Shown here: one piece after another, positions 1 to 8,792 of the stretch
Layout: every line of letters begins with the position of its first letter
Position numbering within the stretch: position 1 is the stretch's first letter
NCBI GenBank assembly: GCA_014584295.1
Contig: JACTNC010000050.1
Coordinates: 1 to 64,000, forward strand
Origin: Verrucomicrobiota bacterium
GTDB lineage: Bacteria; Verrucomicrobiota; Verrucomicrobiia; Opitutales; Opitutaceae
Length of the DNA stretch: 64,000 bases
Direction of reading: 5' to 3'
Program-made: the position numbers and the translations under genes
The notes under the pieces: model-generated
What the model saw: only the letters and a program-made list of their open reading frames with translations
Databases searched by the model: none
What the model was told of the DNA's origin: nothing

Positions 1-672
1 GACCAGTCGATTCACCTGGATCCTGCTCACGACCGCATGTTCAAGCGGGCGCTTGCTGGGTTCGTCCTTCACGCGGCGTCGCGGCCATGGAACGAGACGA
101 TTGCATGGACAATCAACTTTCAGAAGCCGCTCGTTAACCTGTTTATCACGGGTGACAATCACGACGGAAGCGTCACGGGACGCGTCTTCGACGAAAACGT
201 CAGGGAACTGCCGGAGCCGGTCTTCTATTGCGATGTCGTGCGTGACCGGGAGCCCGCGCGCCGCAGCGCCGTCACGTTCACCGGCGACGACCCGCTTGCC
301 GCGGTGGAGGCATTCTATTCCAAGAGCGAGCAGCGCCGCGGCCGGTTTTTTCAGACCGGGGAAGAGGAATTCTGTCTTGCCGTCGAGCATCCCGATTGCG
401 ACACGGACTGGCTCGCCGGACTCAACGCGGAACAGGTGAAATCGCTGGACTCGTCGGAAACACTGTCGCTCCTGGAGCGCAGGATCTTTCGCTGGCATTG
501 CGGGTGCAACCATTCCCGTATGATGGAGGTGCTTGCCCAGCCATTTCGCACGGATCCCGATGGGCTCTTTGCCGGCAATGAGGTGCTCGAGATGCACTGC
601 CCCAGGTGCGGTGCAAGGCACAAGATCACGCGTGAATCCATGGAGGCCTTCGTTGCCAAGGCCGCCGGATGA
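1..672 (+). CDS. hslO: Hsp33 redox-regulated chaperone, 5' end outside window
   Basis: The reading frame is open from the first base, so the N-terminal part lies outside the window; about 223 codons of a protein usually near 290 residues are present. Hsp33 is a cytoplasmic holdase that is switched on when oxidation releases zinc from four C-terminal cysteines. Those cysteines are visible here as a CGC pair and a CPRC pair separated by 30 residues, which fits the family pattern CXC-X(27-32)-CXXC. The segment before them (FQTGEEEF) also fits the Hsp33 core. An internal ATG at 37 should not be taken as the true start. A 66-base gap separates it from the next gene. Confidence 0.93.
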   Translation, partial: DQSIHLDPAHDRMFKRALAGFVLHAASRPWNETIAWTINFQKPLVNLFITGDNHDGSVTGRVFDENVRELPEPVFYCDVVRDREPARRSAVTFTGDDPLAAVEAFYSKSEQRRGRFFQTGEEEFCLAVEHPDCDTDWLAGLNAEQVKSLDSSETLSLLERRIFRWHCGCNHSRMMEVLAQPFRTDPDGLFAGNEVLEMHCPRCGARHKITRESMEAFVAKAAG

Positions 673-738
673 GCGCGGGATGTGTGAGGGCAGTTGACGT
701 GATTGACCCGCTGATGGGGCGCCGAGTGTAATCCGCTG

Positions 739-1329
739 ATGAACGGCTGGACGATTTCCACCTGGGAAGCCGTGGGCTCGATCCTCGGCATCATCGGTGT
801 TATCCTGATGATCCGGCAGCACCTGCTGGCGTGGCCCGTCGGACTGGTGCAGGTCGCGATCTATGCCTGGATCTTTTTCAGCGCGAAGCTCTATTCGGAC
901 GCGCTGCTGCAGATCATCTTTTTCGCATTGCTTGTCTATGGATGGTGGCGGTGGTGGAAAGGCGTCGAATCGGAGCATGAGCGCCACGACCTTCCGGTGA
1001 CGGCGCTCACGACGGGTGGACGGCTCGTGTGTGTGGCGCTTGGCCTGCTGGCAACAGCAGGGTGGGGGGAGTTCATGCGACGTCACACTGACGCCGCCCT
1101 GCCTCATTGGGACGCGTTTATCCTGGCCTTCAGCATGATCGCGCAATGGATGCAGGCGCGGAAGAAGATCGAGAACTGGTCTGTCTGGATCGCTGTGAAT
1201 GCGGTGGCCATAGGTGTCTATTTTTCGAAACACCTCTACTTTACTGCGGTGCTGTACGCGGTGTTTCTCGGACTTGCGGTCGCGGGCCATGTGTCATGGA
1301 AGCGACACCCGATGGGAGGCGGATCATGA
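739..1329 (+). CDS. pnuC: PnuC-family nicotinamide riboside transporter
   Basis: This 196-residue inner-membrane protein has about six to seven hydrophobic segments and the aromatic YGWWRWWKG motif near residue 75 that typifies PnuC. PnuC proteins let nicotinamide riboside diffuse in, where phosphorylation traps it. The stop codon overlaps the start of the next gene (ATGA at 1326-1329), and that gene encodes a probable ribosylnicotinamide kinase, so transport and trapping are translationally coupled. Related Pnu transporters for thiamine or riboflavin look similar; the kinase partner favours nicotinamide riboside. Confidence 0.88.
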   Translation: MNGWTISTWEAVGSILGIIGVILMIRQHLLAWPVGLVQVAIYAWIFFSAKLYSDALLQIIFFALLVYGWWRWWKGVESEHERHDLPVTALTTGGRLVCVALGLLATAGWGEFMRRHTDAALPHWDAFILAFSMIAQWMQARKKIENWSVWIAVNAVAIGVYFSKHLYFTAVLYAVFLGLAVAGHVSWKRHPMGGGS

Positions 1330-1871
1330 CGATTGCTCCGCTTCGGGTTGCCCTCTTCGGACCGGAGTCAACCGGGAAGTCCCAGCTTGCGGAATCTCTT
1401 GCCGCGCATTTCAACGAACCTTGGTCTCCTGAATACGTGCGCGAGTTCTGGGATCGGAATTCCGGAATTGTGACTGCCGCGGACCTGGAGACCATCGCAC
1501 GCGGGCAGATAGTGAACGAGGAGAAGGCGGTAGCGCGGAGCAGGCGCCTGGTATTCTGCGACACGGAACTCCTCACGAACGTGCTCTGGGCCGATCTGCT
1601 TTTTCCGGGCAAGTGTGCGGACTGGGTTAGGAAGGCGGCGGATGCGCGGAGCCGGAAATACGCGATCTACCTGCTCTGCCTCACGGACCTTCCCTTTCAA
1701 CCGGATCCGCAGCGCTCGTTTCCCGATGAGAAGGACCGTGCCGCCTGCATGCGCCTCTGGCGAAAGACGCTGGAGGAGCGAGGCCTTCGCTACGTGGAGA
1801 TTGCGGGTGACGGAGCGGCGCGCTTCAAGCGGGCTTGCGCCGCAGTGGAGTCGATCCTGAATGGCGGTTGA
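1326..1871 (+). CDS. NadR-like ribosylnicotinamide kinase (AAA ATPase)
   Basis: This 181-residue P-loop protein has a Walker A motif GPESTGKS at residues 12-19, the form typical of the kinase domain of NadR. That domain phosphorylates nicotinamide riboside to NMN in NAD salvage. Neither the N-terminal nucleotidyltransferase domain nor the DNA-binding domain of enterobacterial NadR is present, so this is a stand-alone kinase. It overlaps pnuC by four bases and lies two bases before tcdA. The substrate is inferred from the neighbour; the fold assignment is firm. Confidence 0.8.
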   Translation: MTIAPLRVALFGPESTGKSQLAESLAAHFNEPWSPEYVREFWDRNSGIVTAADLETIARGQIVNEEKAVARSRRLVFCDTELLTNVLWADLLFPGKCADWVRKAADARSRKYAIYLLCLTDLPFQPDPQRSFPDEKDRAACMRLWRKTLEERGLRYVEIAGDGAARFKRACAAVESILNGG

Positions 1872-1873
1872 AC

Positions 1874-2677
1874 ATGGATTCTGCGTACATGGATCGTTTT
1901 GGTGGTGTGGCGCGACTGCTCGGAGTGCAGGCGTTGGAACGGCTTTTCCAGTCCCATGTGGCCGTGGTGGGTATTGGAGGGGTGGGCTCGTGGGTGGTGG
2001 AAGCACTCGCCCGGAGTGGCGTGGGCAATCTGACGCTGATCGACCTGGACGACGTGTGCATCACCAATACCAATCGCCAACTCCCCGCGCTTGAAACGAC
2101 TCTTGGTCGCCCGAAGGTCGACGTATTGGCCGACCGGGTGCGTCAAATCAACCCCGCCTGCGGAGTGCATGCGCTCGGAGAATTCTTCACGGCACAATCG
2201 GCAGAACGTTTGATGGCGACCCATTTTGATTGTGTGGTCGATGCGATAGACCATCTGGCCAACAAATGCCTTCTTATCGATTCAGCGCGGAGATGCGGTT
2301 ATCCGGTGGTGACCATTGGAGGCGCGGGTGGAAAGAAGGATGCGGGCCGCATCGAGCGGGGCGATCTGGGGGATGCGTTCAGCGATGAATTGCTCCGTCA
2401 GGTGCGCAAGCGCCTGCGCCGCGACCATGGCTTCGCGCCCGGGGAGGCAAAGGGAAAGGCGAAGTTCGGAATTCGCTGCGTGTGGTCGGCTGAGCAGCGT
2501 GTCTATCCGCGAGGGGACGGCACCTGCGGACTTGAACCACGGCGCGGCGAGAGCCTGCGCATGGATTGCGCCGATGGATTTGGTGCAGGAGTCTGGGTGA
2601 CGGGCAGCTTCGGTTTTGCGGCTGCTCAGGAGGCAATCGAACAGGTGCTGACCGGCGGCCCGCGTGGGCAGCATTGA
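1874..2677 (+). CDS. tcdA: tRNA threonylcarbamoyladenosine dehydratase
   Basis: This 267-residue protein matches TcdA (CsdL), an E1-like enzyme that uses ATP to cyclise t6A37 of tRNA into ct6A. Visible family marks are the N-terminal RFGGVARL segment, the nucleotide-binding GIGGVGSWVVEALARSG loop, the DLDDVCITNTNRQ stretch and the downstream VVDAIDH and TIGGAGG motifs. The ATG at 1874 is two bases after the preceding stop; an in-frame ATG at 1889 is a weaker alternative. It appears to be the last gene of the pnuC operon and is convergent with the histidine kinase. Confidence 0.92.
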   Translation: MDSAYMDRFGGVARLLGVQALERLFQSHVAVVGIGGVGSWVVEALARSGVGNLTLIDLDDVCITNTNRQLPALETTLGRPKVDVLADRVRQINPACGVHALGEFFTAQSAERLMATHFDCVVDAIDHLANKCLLIDSARRCGYPVVTIGGAGGKKDAGRIERGDLGDAFSDELLRQVRKRLRRDHGFAPGEAKGKAKFGIRCVWSAEQRVYPRGDGTCGLEPRRGESLRMDCADGFGAGVWVTGSFGFAAAQEAIEQVLTGGPRGQH

Positions 2678-2699
2678 AGACCGGCTGAGGCGGCGAAAA

Positions 2700-5492
2700 C
2701 TAGACCCGGAATCGATCGCTTGAGGGGCCGAGGGCGGATCCGAGCGCGCGGCTGAGATCCGCGAGTCGATAGGGTTTGGTCAGATACGCTGCAAAACCCA
2801 TCGCGAGGAACCGCTCGCGGAGCACGGGATCATCGTAACCCGAGGCGATGATGGCCCTCACCTCCGGGTTAATGAGCATGAGTTCCTGGAAACAGGTGTC
2901 GCCGCCCATGCCTCCTGCGACATTGAGGTCGAGGATCACGGCATCATAGGGGCGACCGACATTGAAGTATCGACGGTAGAGCGCAATCGCCTCCTCGCCA
3001 TTCCGCGCGAGGTCGTAGGTGTAGTCGAGGCTGGTGAGCATGCCCGCGGTGAGTGCGCAGATTGCTGCGTCATCATCCATGAAAAGCACACGACCTGTTC
3101 CGAAGCGGAGGGCTGGAGCGGTTGGGACTGGCGCCTCCGAAACAGGAGCGCTCGCAGGGAGGCAAAAGGTGAAGGTTGCACCGGCATCCGGAAGGGAATT
3201 CGCCCAAATCTGCCCTCCGTGGCGATGGATGATGGATTGAGCGGTTGCCAGGCCGAGTCCTGTGCGGTTCGAGCGCGTGGTGAAGAATGGCTCAAAGATG
3301 CGTTCAAGATCATCCGGGGCGATACCCGAGCCATTGTCCTGCACCTCGATCTGCACGTAGCTACCGGCAGGCAGCGGCGGAACCTCGTTATTCTCGAAGT
3401 TCACACGAGATCCGCGCAACCGGATGGTTCCACGAGCCGGATCCTCCTGCAGGGCGTCGATGGCGTTGAGAACAAGATTCTGAACCGCCTGCACGAGTTC
3501 CGGGCGCTCCGCATGGATGGAGGGTAGGTCCTCGGGAAATTCGAACTCAATCCGGGCTGGGCATCCTGAGGCAGCAAGCCGTGCGGCATCACGGGCGATT
3601 TCCGCGGCGGAGCACAGGGCTTTCCCTGCAGGTGCTTGCTGGCTTGAGAGGGTCAATAGCTGCCTCGAAAGATCGGATGCTTCGAGGCATGCCCTCTCGG
3701 CGCTGGCAAGGTGGCTGAGGTCGCGATTTTCCTTCGCCTGCGAGATCGCTCCGAGGATCGTGGTCAATTGGTTGTTGTAGTCGGCGGAGATTCCGTGCGC
3801 CAGGCGCGCCAGCGTTTCGAGACGGTTCGTGTGAACCATCTCCTCACGCCGGACGGAAAGTTCGCGCGGGTCACGAACAATGACCACAACCCCGGCGATG
3901 CGCCCTTTCGCGTCCCAGATCTGGCGGGCATTCCAGACGATGGGAAGCGGTTCGGTACGCTCGCCAAGGGGAGCCAGCGCATGGTCCTGACAAAGCGCCT
4001 GGGGATCCGCAGAAGCGAGCTGGGTGGCCAGGGCCTCGTGTGCTGGTTGGCTGTCCCCGCGCCGAACGAGAGGCAGGACCTCTGTCAGCGTCAGGATGCC
4101 ATCACCGCGCGCCGTGTGCCCCGTGAGCTGCTCGGCACGCGAGTTCAGGTAAGCGACATTTCCATTCGCGTCGGCGACGATCACGGCTTCGGCGAGGGTG
4201 TCGAGCGCGGGTGCGAGAAGGTTGACCGGAGGAAGGGAGCGTCCGATCCGAACCGATGCGGCATCCGCATCGAGGGGAATGGCGAATCCCATGGCGCGCA
4301 CGAGTTCCTGTTTTCGGGAAAAGTGGCGTGTGATGCCGAGCAGGACGGGGACTGCCAGGCCATCGCGACGTTTCAAGGTGATGCCCTCAAGCACGGGATT
4401 GTCCCCTGCGCGGTACTCGGAGAGCCAGGATGAACCCGCCTGTGCCTGCCCGTGAGGCAGAACATCCAGGAGCGGCCAGAGGGGCTCGTGCGGTCGTGCC
4501 GGATCGCTCTCAGGCTGGGCGAAGAGGGCGCGCCATCCCGCAGAGAACCAGTGACTTTGTTTCACGAAATCGAGGTCAAATGCACCGATCAGGCCGTGCG
4601 ATGTCAGGTGACGGAGCCTCTCCTCAGCGCCGAGCGTCTCCTCCTCAAGTTCCTTTCGGTCTGTAATGTCGATCTGGATACCGAGCACACGTTCGAGGCG
4701 GGAGTCCGGGCCGAAGCGCTGCAGGCCGATGCCATGCATCCAGATGTAGTGGCCGCGCCGGTGCTGCATGCGGTAGTCGAGCGCAAACGATCGGGAGGAT
4801 TCGCGACCTGGATTTCGCCCGATGCGATCCGGAGCAGCGGCGGAGTCGTCGGGGTGGAGCAGGTGATGCCAGGTTTCGAAAGTGTTGGGCAGATCCGAAT
4901 CCTCATAGCCAAGCATCCGTTTCCAGGTCGGCGAGTAGTGGGCATACCCAAGAACAAAATCCAGATCGAAGAATCCCACGGGAGCCTCGGTGACGAGCCA
5001 GTTCAGTGCGGACCCAGCAGGCAACGATTCGGTGGCCGTTGATAAGCCGGCAACCGCGGGCGACGGCGCTGGCTCGCTCTGCGGACTGGTCGAGGGCGAT
5101 TCGTGGGATGCCGATTCAGGGGGCCTATCGCTAACAAGGATCGCAGCGAAGAATCCGGAGTCCTGTCCCGATGCCTCATCCAATGCGACGCTGACAGGGA
5201 TCGCATCGCCACCTCCATAGGGCTGGGCATGAACCTGCACGGGGCCTCCGCGGGCGGCGGACTGAAGCACCTCCCACTGGGAGTGCCGCCAATCCGGATC
5301 GGTCGAAGTGACCTCCCACGCCAGCACGCTTACGAACAAACTGCCTGCGAGAGATTCGCGTGAGGTGCGCCAGAGCGCGGCCGCAGCGGCGTTGGCCGAA
5401 CGAATGCGACCTTCGGGATCCAGCCACAGCAGTGCGACGGTGGATGCCTGGGAATGCTTGGGTGCCGTTGACTTGGAACTGCCGCTGATCAT
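2700..5492 (-). CDS. Multi-PAS hybrid histidine kinase with C-terminal receiver; expected phospho-His is Ala
   Basis: This 930-residue soluble-looking sensor has PAS-like segments near residues 20-130, 163-285, 293-400 and 425-545, a HisKA-like helix near 550-590, a HATPase_c domain near 655-775 and a receiver near 795-925. The ATPase has its N box (NLVLNAIDAL), G1 (DNGSGI) and G2 (GLGLATAQS). The receiver keeps its DDD triad, the phospho-acceptor Asp in LDLNV and the Lys in TKPY. The dimerisation helix reads LAHGISADYNNQLTTIL, where the usual form is LAGGIAHDFNNLLTVIL. The conserved His is therefore Ala (codon at 3783-3785), and another His sits four residues earlier. No transmembrane helix is evident. 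No cognate regulator is adjacent. Confidence 0.88.
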   Translation of the reverse strand: MISGSSKSTAPKHSQASTVALLWLDPEGRIRSANAAAAALWRTSRESLAGSLFVSVLAWEVTSTDPDWRHSQWEVLQSAARGGPVQVHAQPYGGGDAIPVSVALDEASGQDSGFFAAILVSDRPPESASHESPSTSPQSEPAPSPAVAGLSTATESLPAGSALNWLVTEAPVGFFDLDFVLGYAHYSPTWKRMLGYEDSDLPNTFETWHHLLHPDDSAAAPDRIGRNPGRESSRSFALDYRMQHRRGHYIWMHGIGLQRFGPDSRLERVLGIQIDITDRKELEEETLGAEERLRHLTSHGLIGAFDLDFVKQSHWFSAGWRALFAQPESDPARPHEPLWPLLDVLPHGQAQAGSSWLSEYRAGDNPVLEGITLKRRDGLAVPVLLGITRHFSRKQELVRAMGFAIPLDADAASVRIGRSLPPVNLLAPALDTLAEAVIVADANGNVAYLNSRAEQLTGHTARGDGILTLTEVLPLVRRGDSQPAHEALATQLASADPQALCQDHALAPLGERTEPLPIVWNARQIWDAKGRIAGVVVIVRDPRELSVRREEMVHTNRLETLARLAHGISADYNNQLTTILGAISQAKENRDLSHLASAERACLEASDLSRQLLTLSSQQAPAGKALCSAAEIARDAARLAASGCPARIEFEFPEDLPSIHAERPELVQAVQNLVLNAIDALQEDPARGTIRLRGSRVNFENNEVPPLPAGSYVQIEVQDNGSGIAPDDLERIFEPFFTTRSNRTGLGLATAQSIIHRHGGQIWANSLPDAGATFTFCLPASAPVSEAPVPTAPALRFGTGRVLFMDDDAAICALTAGMLTSLDYTYDLARNGEEAIALYRRYFNVGRPYDAVILDLNVAGGMGGDTCFQELMLINPEVRAIIASGYDDPVLRERFLAMGFAAYLTKPYRLADLSRALGSALGPSSDRFRV

Positions 5493-5552
5493 TCAGGTTG
5501 AGTCGGGGATACCGTTGTCTTCCGCGCGGGTTGATCGAATCAAATTGCGACA

Positions 5553-6641
5553 TCAGCGCGCAAGCGCGGCCGTTTGCCTGGCATGCGTGTCGCCTGGCTT
5601 TTCCCCATTGAGCCAGCTTTGAACCCGGCCCCTGAGGAAGCGGATGTAGGGCGGCTGATCATTGAGGCAGGGGATGTGTTCGAAGGAGGTTCCACCAGCG
5701 GCCAGAAAATCGGCACGACCCTGCTGGGCGATTTCTTCCAGCGTCTCAAGGCAATCAGTCACGAATGCCGGAGTCATGACCAGCATCCGCCTTTTCCCTT
5801 CAGCCGCGAGCCGCTTCAACTCATGGTCCGTGTAGGGCATGAGCCAGGGCTCTCCGACAAGGCGTGATTGATAGGATACCGAGTATCGATCCCGCTGGAG
5901 CCCCGACCGACTCGCCAACGCCCGTGTGGTCGCAAGGCACTGAGCGCGGTAGCAGGTGGCATGCGCCGGAGAACAGGTGGTGCAGCAGTCCGCCTTGACG
6001 AGACAATGCGCCTTGGAGGAATCGGCCTTGCTTAGGTGACGCTCCGGAATGCCGTGATAGGAAAACAGCACGTGATCGTGCGGTTTTTCGAAATAGGAGA
6101 CGGATACCTCGTGCAGGGCCTCAATATAGTCTGCGTCTGCAAAAAAGGGCTGGACACACTGCACGCGGATATGGGGCGCCTGCGAGGCAATCTCCTCATG
6201 AACCCGCACGACCACGGTCTCCCAGGAGGACATCGCGTAGTGTGGGTATTGCGGGAAAAGGAGCAGATCGTTGACTCCGTCGCGGGAAATCCGGGCAATG
6301 ACGCTTGCGATCGAAGGCTGCCCATAGCGCATCGCCAGATACACCGGGATTTCCGGTCCGAGGGCGGCCGCGAGATCATTCCGAACCTTGTTGGATGTGA
6401 TGATCAGGGGCGATCCGCCCGGCTGCCAGATCTGTTCATAGGCGTGCGCTGACTTCTTCGGACGGGTACGGAGGATGATGCCATGCAGGATCATTGCGCG
6501 CCATGGCTGGGAGGGACGATCAATCACGCGGTCGTCGCCAAGGAATTCGCTCAGGTAACGACGAAGATCGGGAATGGAAGTTGAGTCGGGTGAACCGAGG
6601 TTGACGAGCAGGACGGCGCGTGAAGGCATGCGTGCAACCAA
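5553..6641 (-). CDS. hemH: Ferrochelatase
   Basis: This protein of 362 residues (358 from the in-frame ATG at 6629) inserts Fe2+ into protoporphyrin IX at the end of haem synthesis. The N-terminal VLLVNLGSPDS and the LFSYHGIPERH signature with the active-site His are present, as is the C-terminal TPAFVTDCLETLEEI segment. Between the signature and the CYRAQC helix there is a Cys-rich stretch (about 5945-6012) with seven cysteines in some 25 residues. Similar stretches occur in Bacteroidetes-type ferrochelatases, and iron-sulfur clusters are known in some family members; cluster binding here is inferred. No other haem gene is nearby. Confidence 0.93.
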   Translation of the reverse strand: MVARMPSRAVLLVNLGSPDSTSIPDLRRYLSEFLGDDRVIDRPSQPWRAMILHGIILRTRPKKSAHAYEQIWQPGGSPLIITSNKVRNDLAAALGPEIPVYLAMRYGQPSIASVIARISRDGVNDLLLFPQYPHYAMSSWETVVVRVHEEIASQAPHIRVQCVQPFFADADYIEALHEVSVSYFEKPHDHVLFSYHGIPERHLSKADSSKAHCLVKADCCTTCSPAHATCYRAQCLATTRALASRSGLQRDRYSVSYQSRLVGEPWLMPYTDHELKRLAAEGKRRMLVMTPAFVTDCLETLEEIAQQGRADFLAAGGTSFEHIPCLNDQPPYIRFLRGRVQSWLNGEKPGDTHARQTAALAR

Positions 6642-6724
6642 AAGGGGCAGGTTTTTGGGATCAGGTCAAACGAGCTTCCCTTGGGAGGAGAAAGCCGTAG
6701 CGCTTCCAATGCCAATGGCTGGGA

Positions 6725-7045
6725 TCAACTGCGGAATCCGCCAAATCCTCGGATGCGCGAGATCAGGCTGTGCACGTTCTCCGGGGCAATTCTATCGGTG
6801 ATCAGCGATCGCGGATAATTCGGTTCAATATCGAGACGAAGTCCATCCTCGGAGCCCGGGCGGACAAAATCCTCGACAAAGTCCATGCCGCCTCGGGGCT
6901 TGATCCACCGATAGTAGAGGTCCGGGTTGTCGGACTCGATGACGATTTCCGTCTTGAGGAAGACGTTGCAGTACAGCGTCAGATCGCGAAACGAAAGAAA
7001 CCACGTGGGTGGGTTCACCAGAACGTCCCGTATGATCAGGGTCAT
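6725..7045 (-). CDS. Conserved-looking hypothetical protein
   Basis: I do not recognise this 106-residue protein. The first ATG in frame is at 7045; a longer version would need a TTG at 7126 and adds a basic segment with no family character. It is soluble, mildly acidic and aromatic-rich (WFLSF, YYRWIKP), with no signal peptide or membrane segment. It lies between hemH and gpmI and is divergent from gpmI. Its coding nature is supported by length and regular composition only. Confidence 0.5.
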   Translation of the reverse strand: MTLIIRDVLVNPPTWFLSFRDLTLYCNVFLKTEIVIESDNPDLYYRWIKPRGGMDFVEDFVRPGSEDGLRLDIEPNYPRSLITDRIAPENVHSLISRIRGFGGFRS

Positions 7046-7191
7046 CGTGAGAAAAGCAGCGCGTTCAGCGCCAACAACGGCTCGGAGCCTCAAATACTTG
7101 ACAGCGAGAAAACGAAAATGACCCAAAAATTAGCCTTTTGCTGGTGCCTTGGCATCGTCATCGCTAGATCTTGACATCCTATCTTGCCAGC

Positions 7192-8778
7192 ATGAGCACC
7201 GCACATCCGACTGTCCTACTCATCATTCGCGACGGTTGGGGAAAGAATCCCCATCCGGAGCAAAACGAATTCAATGCCGTTTATCTGGCAAAGAAGGCGG
7301 CCGATGATCGGTTGCATGCCAGCTATCCCGGCACGATACTCGCCGCCTCGGGACTCGATGTCGGGCTGCCGGAGGGCGTGATGGGCAACAGCGAAGTGGG
7401 GCACGAAAACATCGGAGCCGGGCGGATCGTTGACCAGGAACTGGTGCGCCTGAACAAGCTGTTTTCCGAAAAGCAACTCGCGAGCAATCCCGTCTGGATG
7501 AGTTTGGTTCAACGCGTGAAGTCCAGAAATTCGAAGCTGCACCTGATGGGCATTGTGTCTGACGCGGGTGTGCATGGCATGCTCGAACACCTGTATGGCA
7601 TTCTGAGGCAGTCCAAGGCGGATGGGGTGACCCAGGTCTTTATTCACGCCTTTACCGATGGGCGCGACACGCCGCCGACGAGTGGCAGTGCGTATGTAGA
7701 GCAGGTGGAGGCCAAGTGTCGCGAAATCGGCGTGGGCAAGATCGCCTCGGTTTGTGGTCGGTTCTGGGCGATGGACCGCGACAACCGCTGGGATCGCGTG
7801 GAAAAGGCCTACCGCATGCTGACCGGTCAGTCGTCGCAGGGCAGCGTTCGATCGGCTGTTGAGGCCGTGCGCGCCTACTACAATCATCCCGCCAGCGAGA
7901 ATCAGAAGGGTGATGAATTCATACCTGCCACCTGGGTGGCGGATGCTGCTGGCAAGCCGCTGGCTTCCATTGCCGATTGCGACGCGGTGCTGTTCTACAA
8001 TTACCGGGGCGATCGTCCGCGTGAACTTACCAAGGCATTTGTGCTCGACAAGTTCGATGGCTTTTCACGCGGCGCGAAGCTGGATCTCTACTACGCAACG
8101 CTCACGGAATATGAGGCGGGGCTTCCCGTGCACGTGGTTTCACCCAAACCCGCGCCGTTGAAGAATATTCTCGGGCAGGTGGTGTCCGATGCGGGCATTG
8201 CCCAGTTCCGCTGTGCGGAGACGGAGAAGAACCCGCACGTCACTTTTTTCTTCAACAACTACCGCAAGGATCCGTTTCCCGGCGAGGTCCGTGCTTGTCC
8301 GCCGAGTCCGAAGGTGTCCACGTACGACCTGCAGCCTGAAATGTCGGCGCATGAGGTCACGCGTTTGGCAAAGGAAGCAATTCTTTCGGGCAAGTACGGG
8401 CTGATTGTGGTCAACTATGCCAATCCCGACATGGTCGGACACACGGGTTCATTGCCGGCCGCAATCAAGGCAGTTGAGGCGACGGATAGGGGTGTCGGCG
8501 AATTGTTGTCCGCTCTCGAAACAATGAACGGTCGTGCCCTGATCTGCGCGGATCACGGCAACTGCGAGCAGATGTGGGACCCCGAGCATAATTTGCCGCA
8601 CACGGCGCACACGCTGAATCTTGTCGAAGCCTTTGTGGTGGGGCGCGAGTACAAGGTCGGAAAGACGAGACTCCGTGACAGAGGTCGGCTGGCAGATATT
8701 GCGCCGACGGTGCTGCAGATGATGGGCCTGCCCAAGCCGGTCGAGATGACAGGGGAGGGGCTAATTCTGAATCCCTGA
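7192..8778 (+). CDS. gpmI: 2,3-bisphosphoglycerate-independent phosphoglycerate mutase
   Basis: This 528-residue cytoplasmic enzyme interconverts 3- and 2-phosphoglycerate in glycolysis and gluconeogenesis. It shows the metal-binding Asp in RDGWG (residue 14), the catalytic Ser67 in GVMGNSEVGHENIGAGR, the substrate motifs DGRDTPP and MDRDNRWDR, and the C-terminal metal motif ADHGNCEQM. The length is normal for the family. The ATG at 7192 was preferred to a TTG at 7171 because family homology begins at once (TVLLIIRDGWG). A 145-base intergenic region precedes it. Confidence 0.97.
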   Translation: MSTAHPTVLLIIRDGWGKNPHPEQNEFNAVYLAKKAADDRLHASYPGTILAASGLDVGLPEGVMGNSEVGHENIGAGRIVDQELVRLNKLFSEKQLASNPVWMSLVQRVKSRNSKLHLMGIVSDAGVHGMLEHLYGILRQSKADGVTQVFIHAFTDGRDTPPTSGSAYVEQVEAKCREIGVGKIASVCGRFWAMDRDNRWDRVEKAYRMLTGQSSQGSVRSAVEAVRAYYNHPASENQKGDEFIPATWVADAAGKPLASIADCDAVLFYNYRGDRPRELTKAFVLDKFDGFSRGAKLDLYYATLTEYEAGLPVHVVSPKPAPLKNILGQVVSDAGIAQFRCAETEKNPHVTFFFNNYRKDPFPGEVRACPPSPKVSTYDLQPEMSAHEVTRLAKEAILSGKYGLIVVNYANPDMVGHTGSLPAAIKAVEATDRGVGELLSALETMNGRALICADHGNCEQMWDPEHNLPHTAHTLNLVEAFVVGREYKVGKTRLRDRGRLADIAPTVLQMMGLPKPVEMTGEGLILNP

Positions 8779-8792
8779 AGTCAGAGAGAGGA

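Noticed and set aside
7098..7103. TTGACA as a -35 box for gpmI
   Set aside because: No acceptable -10 box at 16-19 bases downstream.
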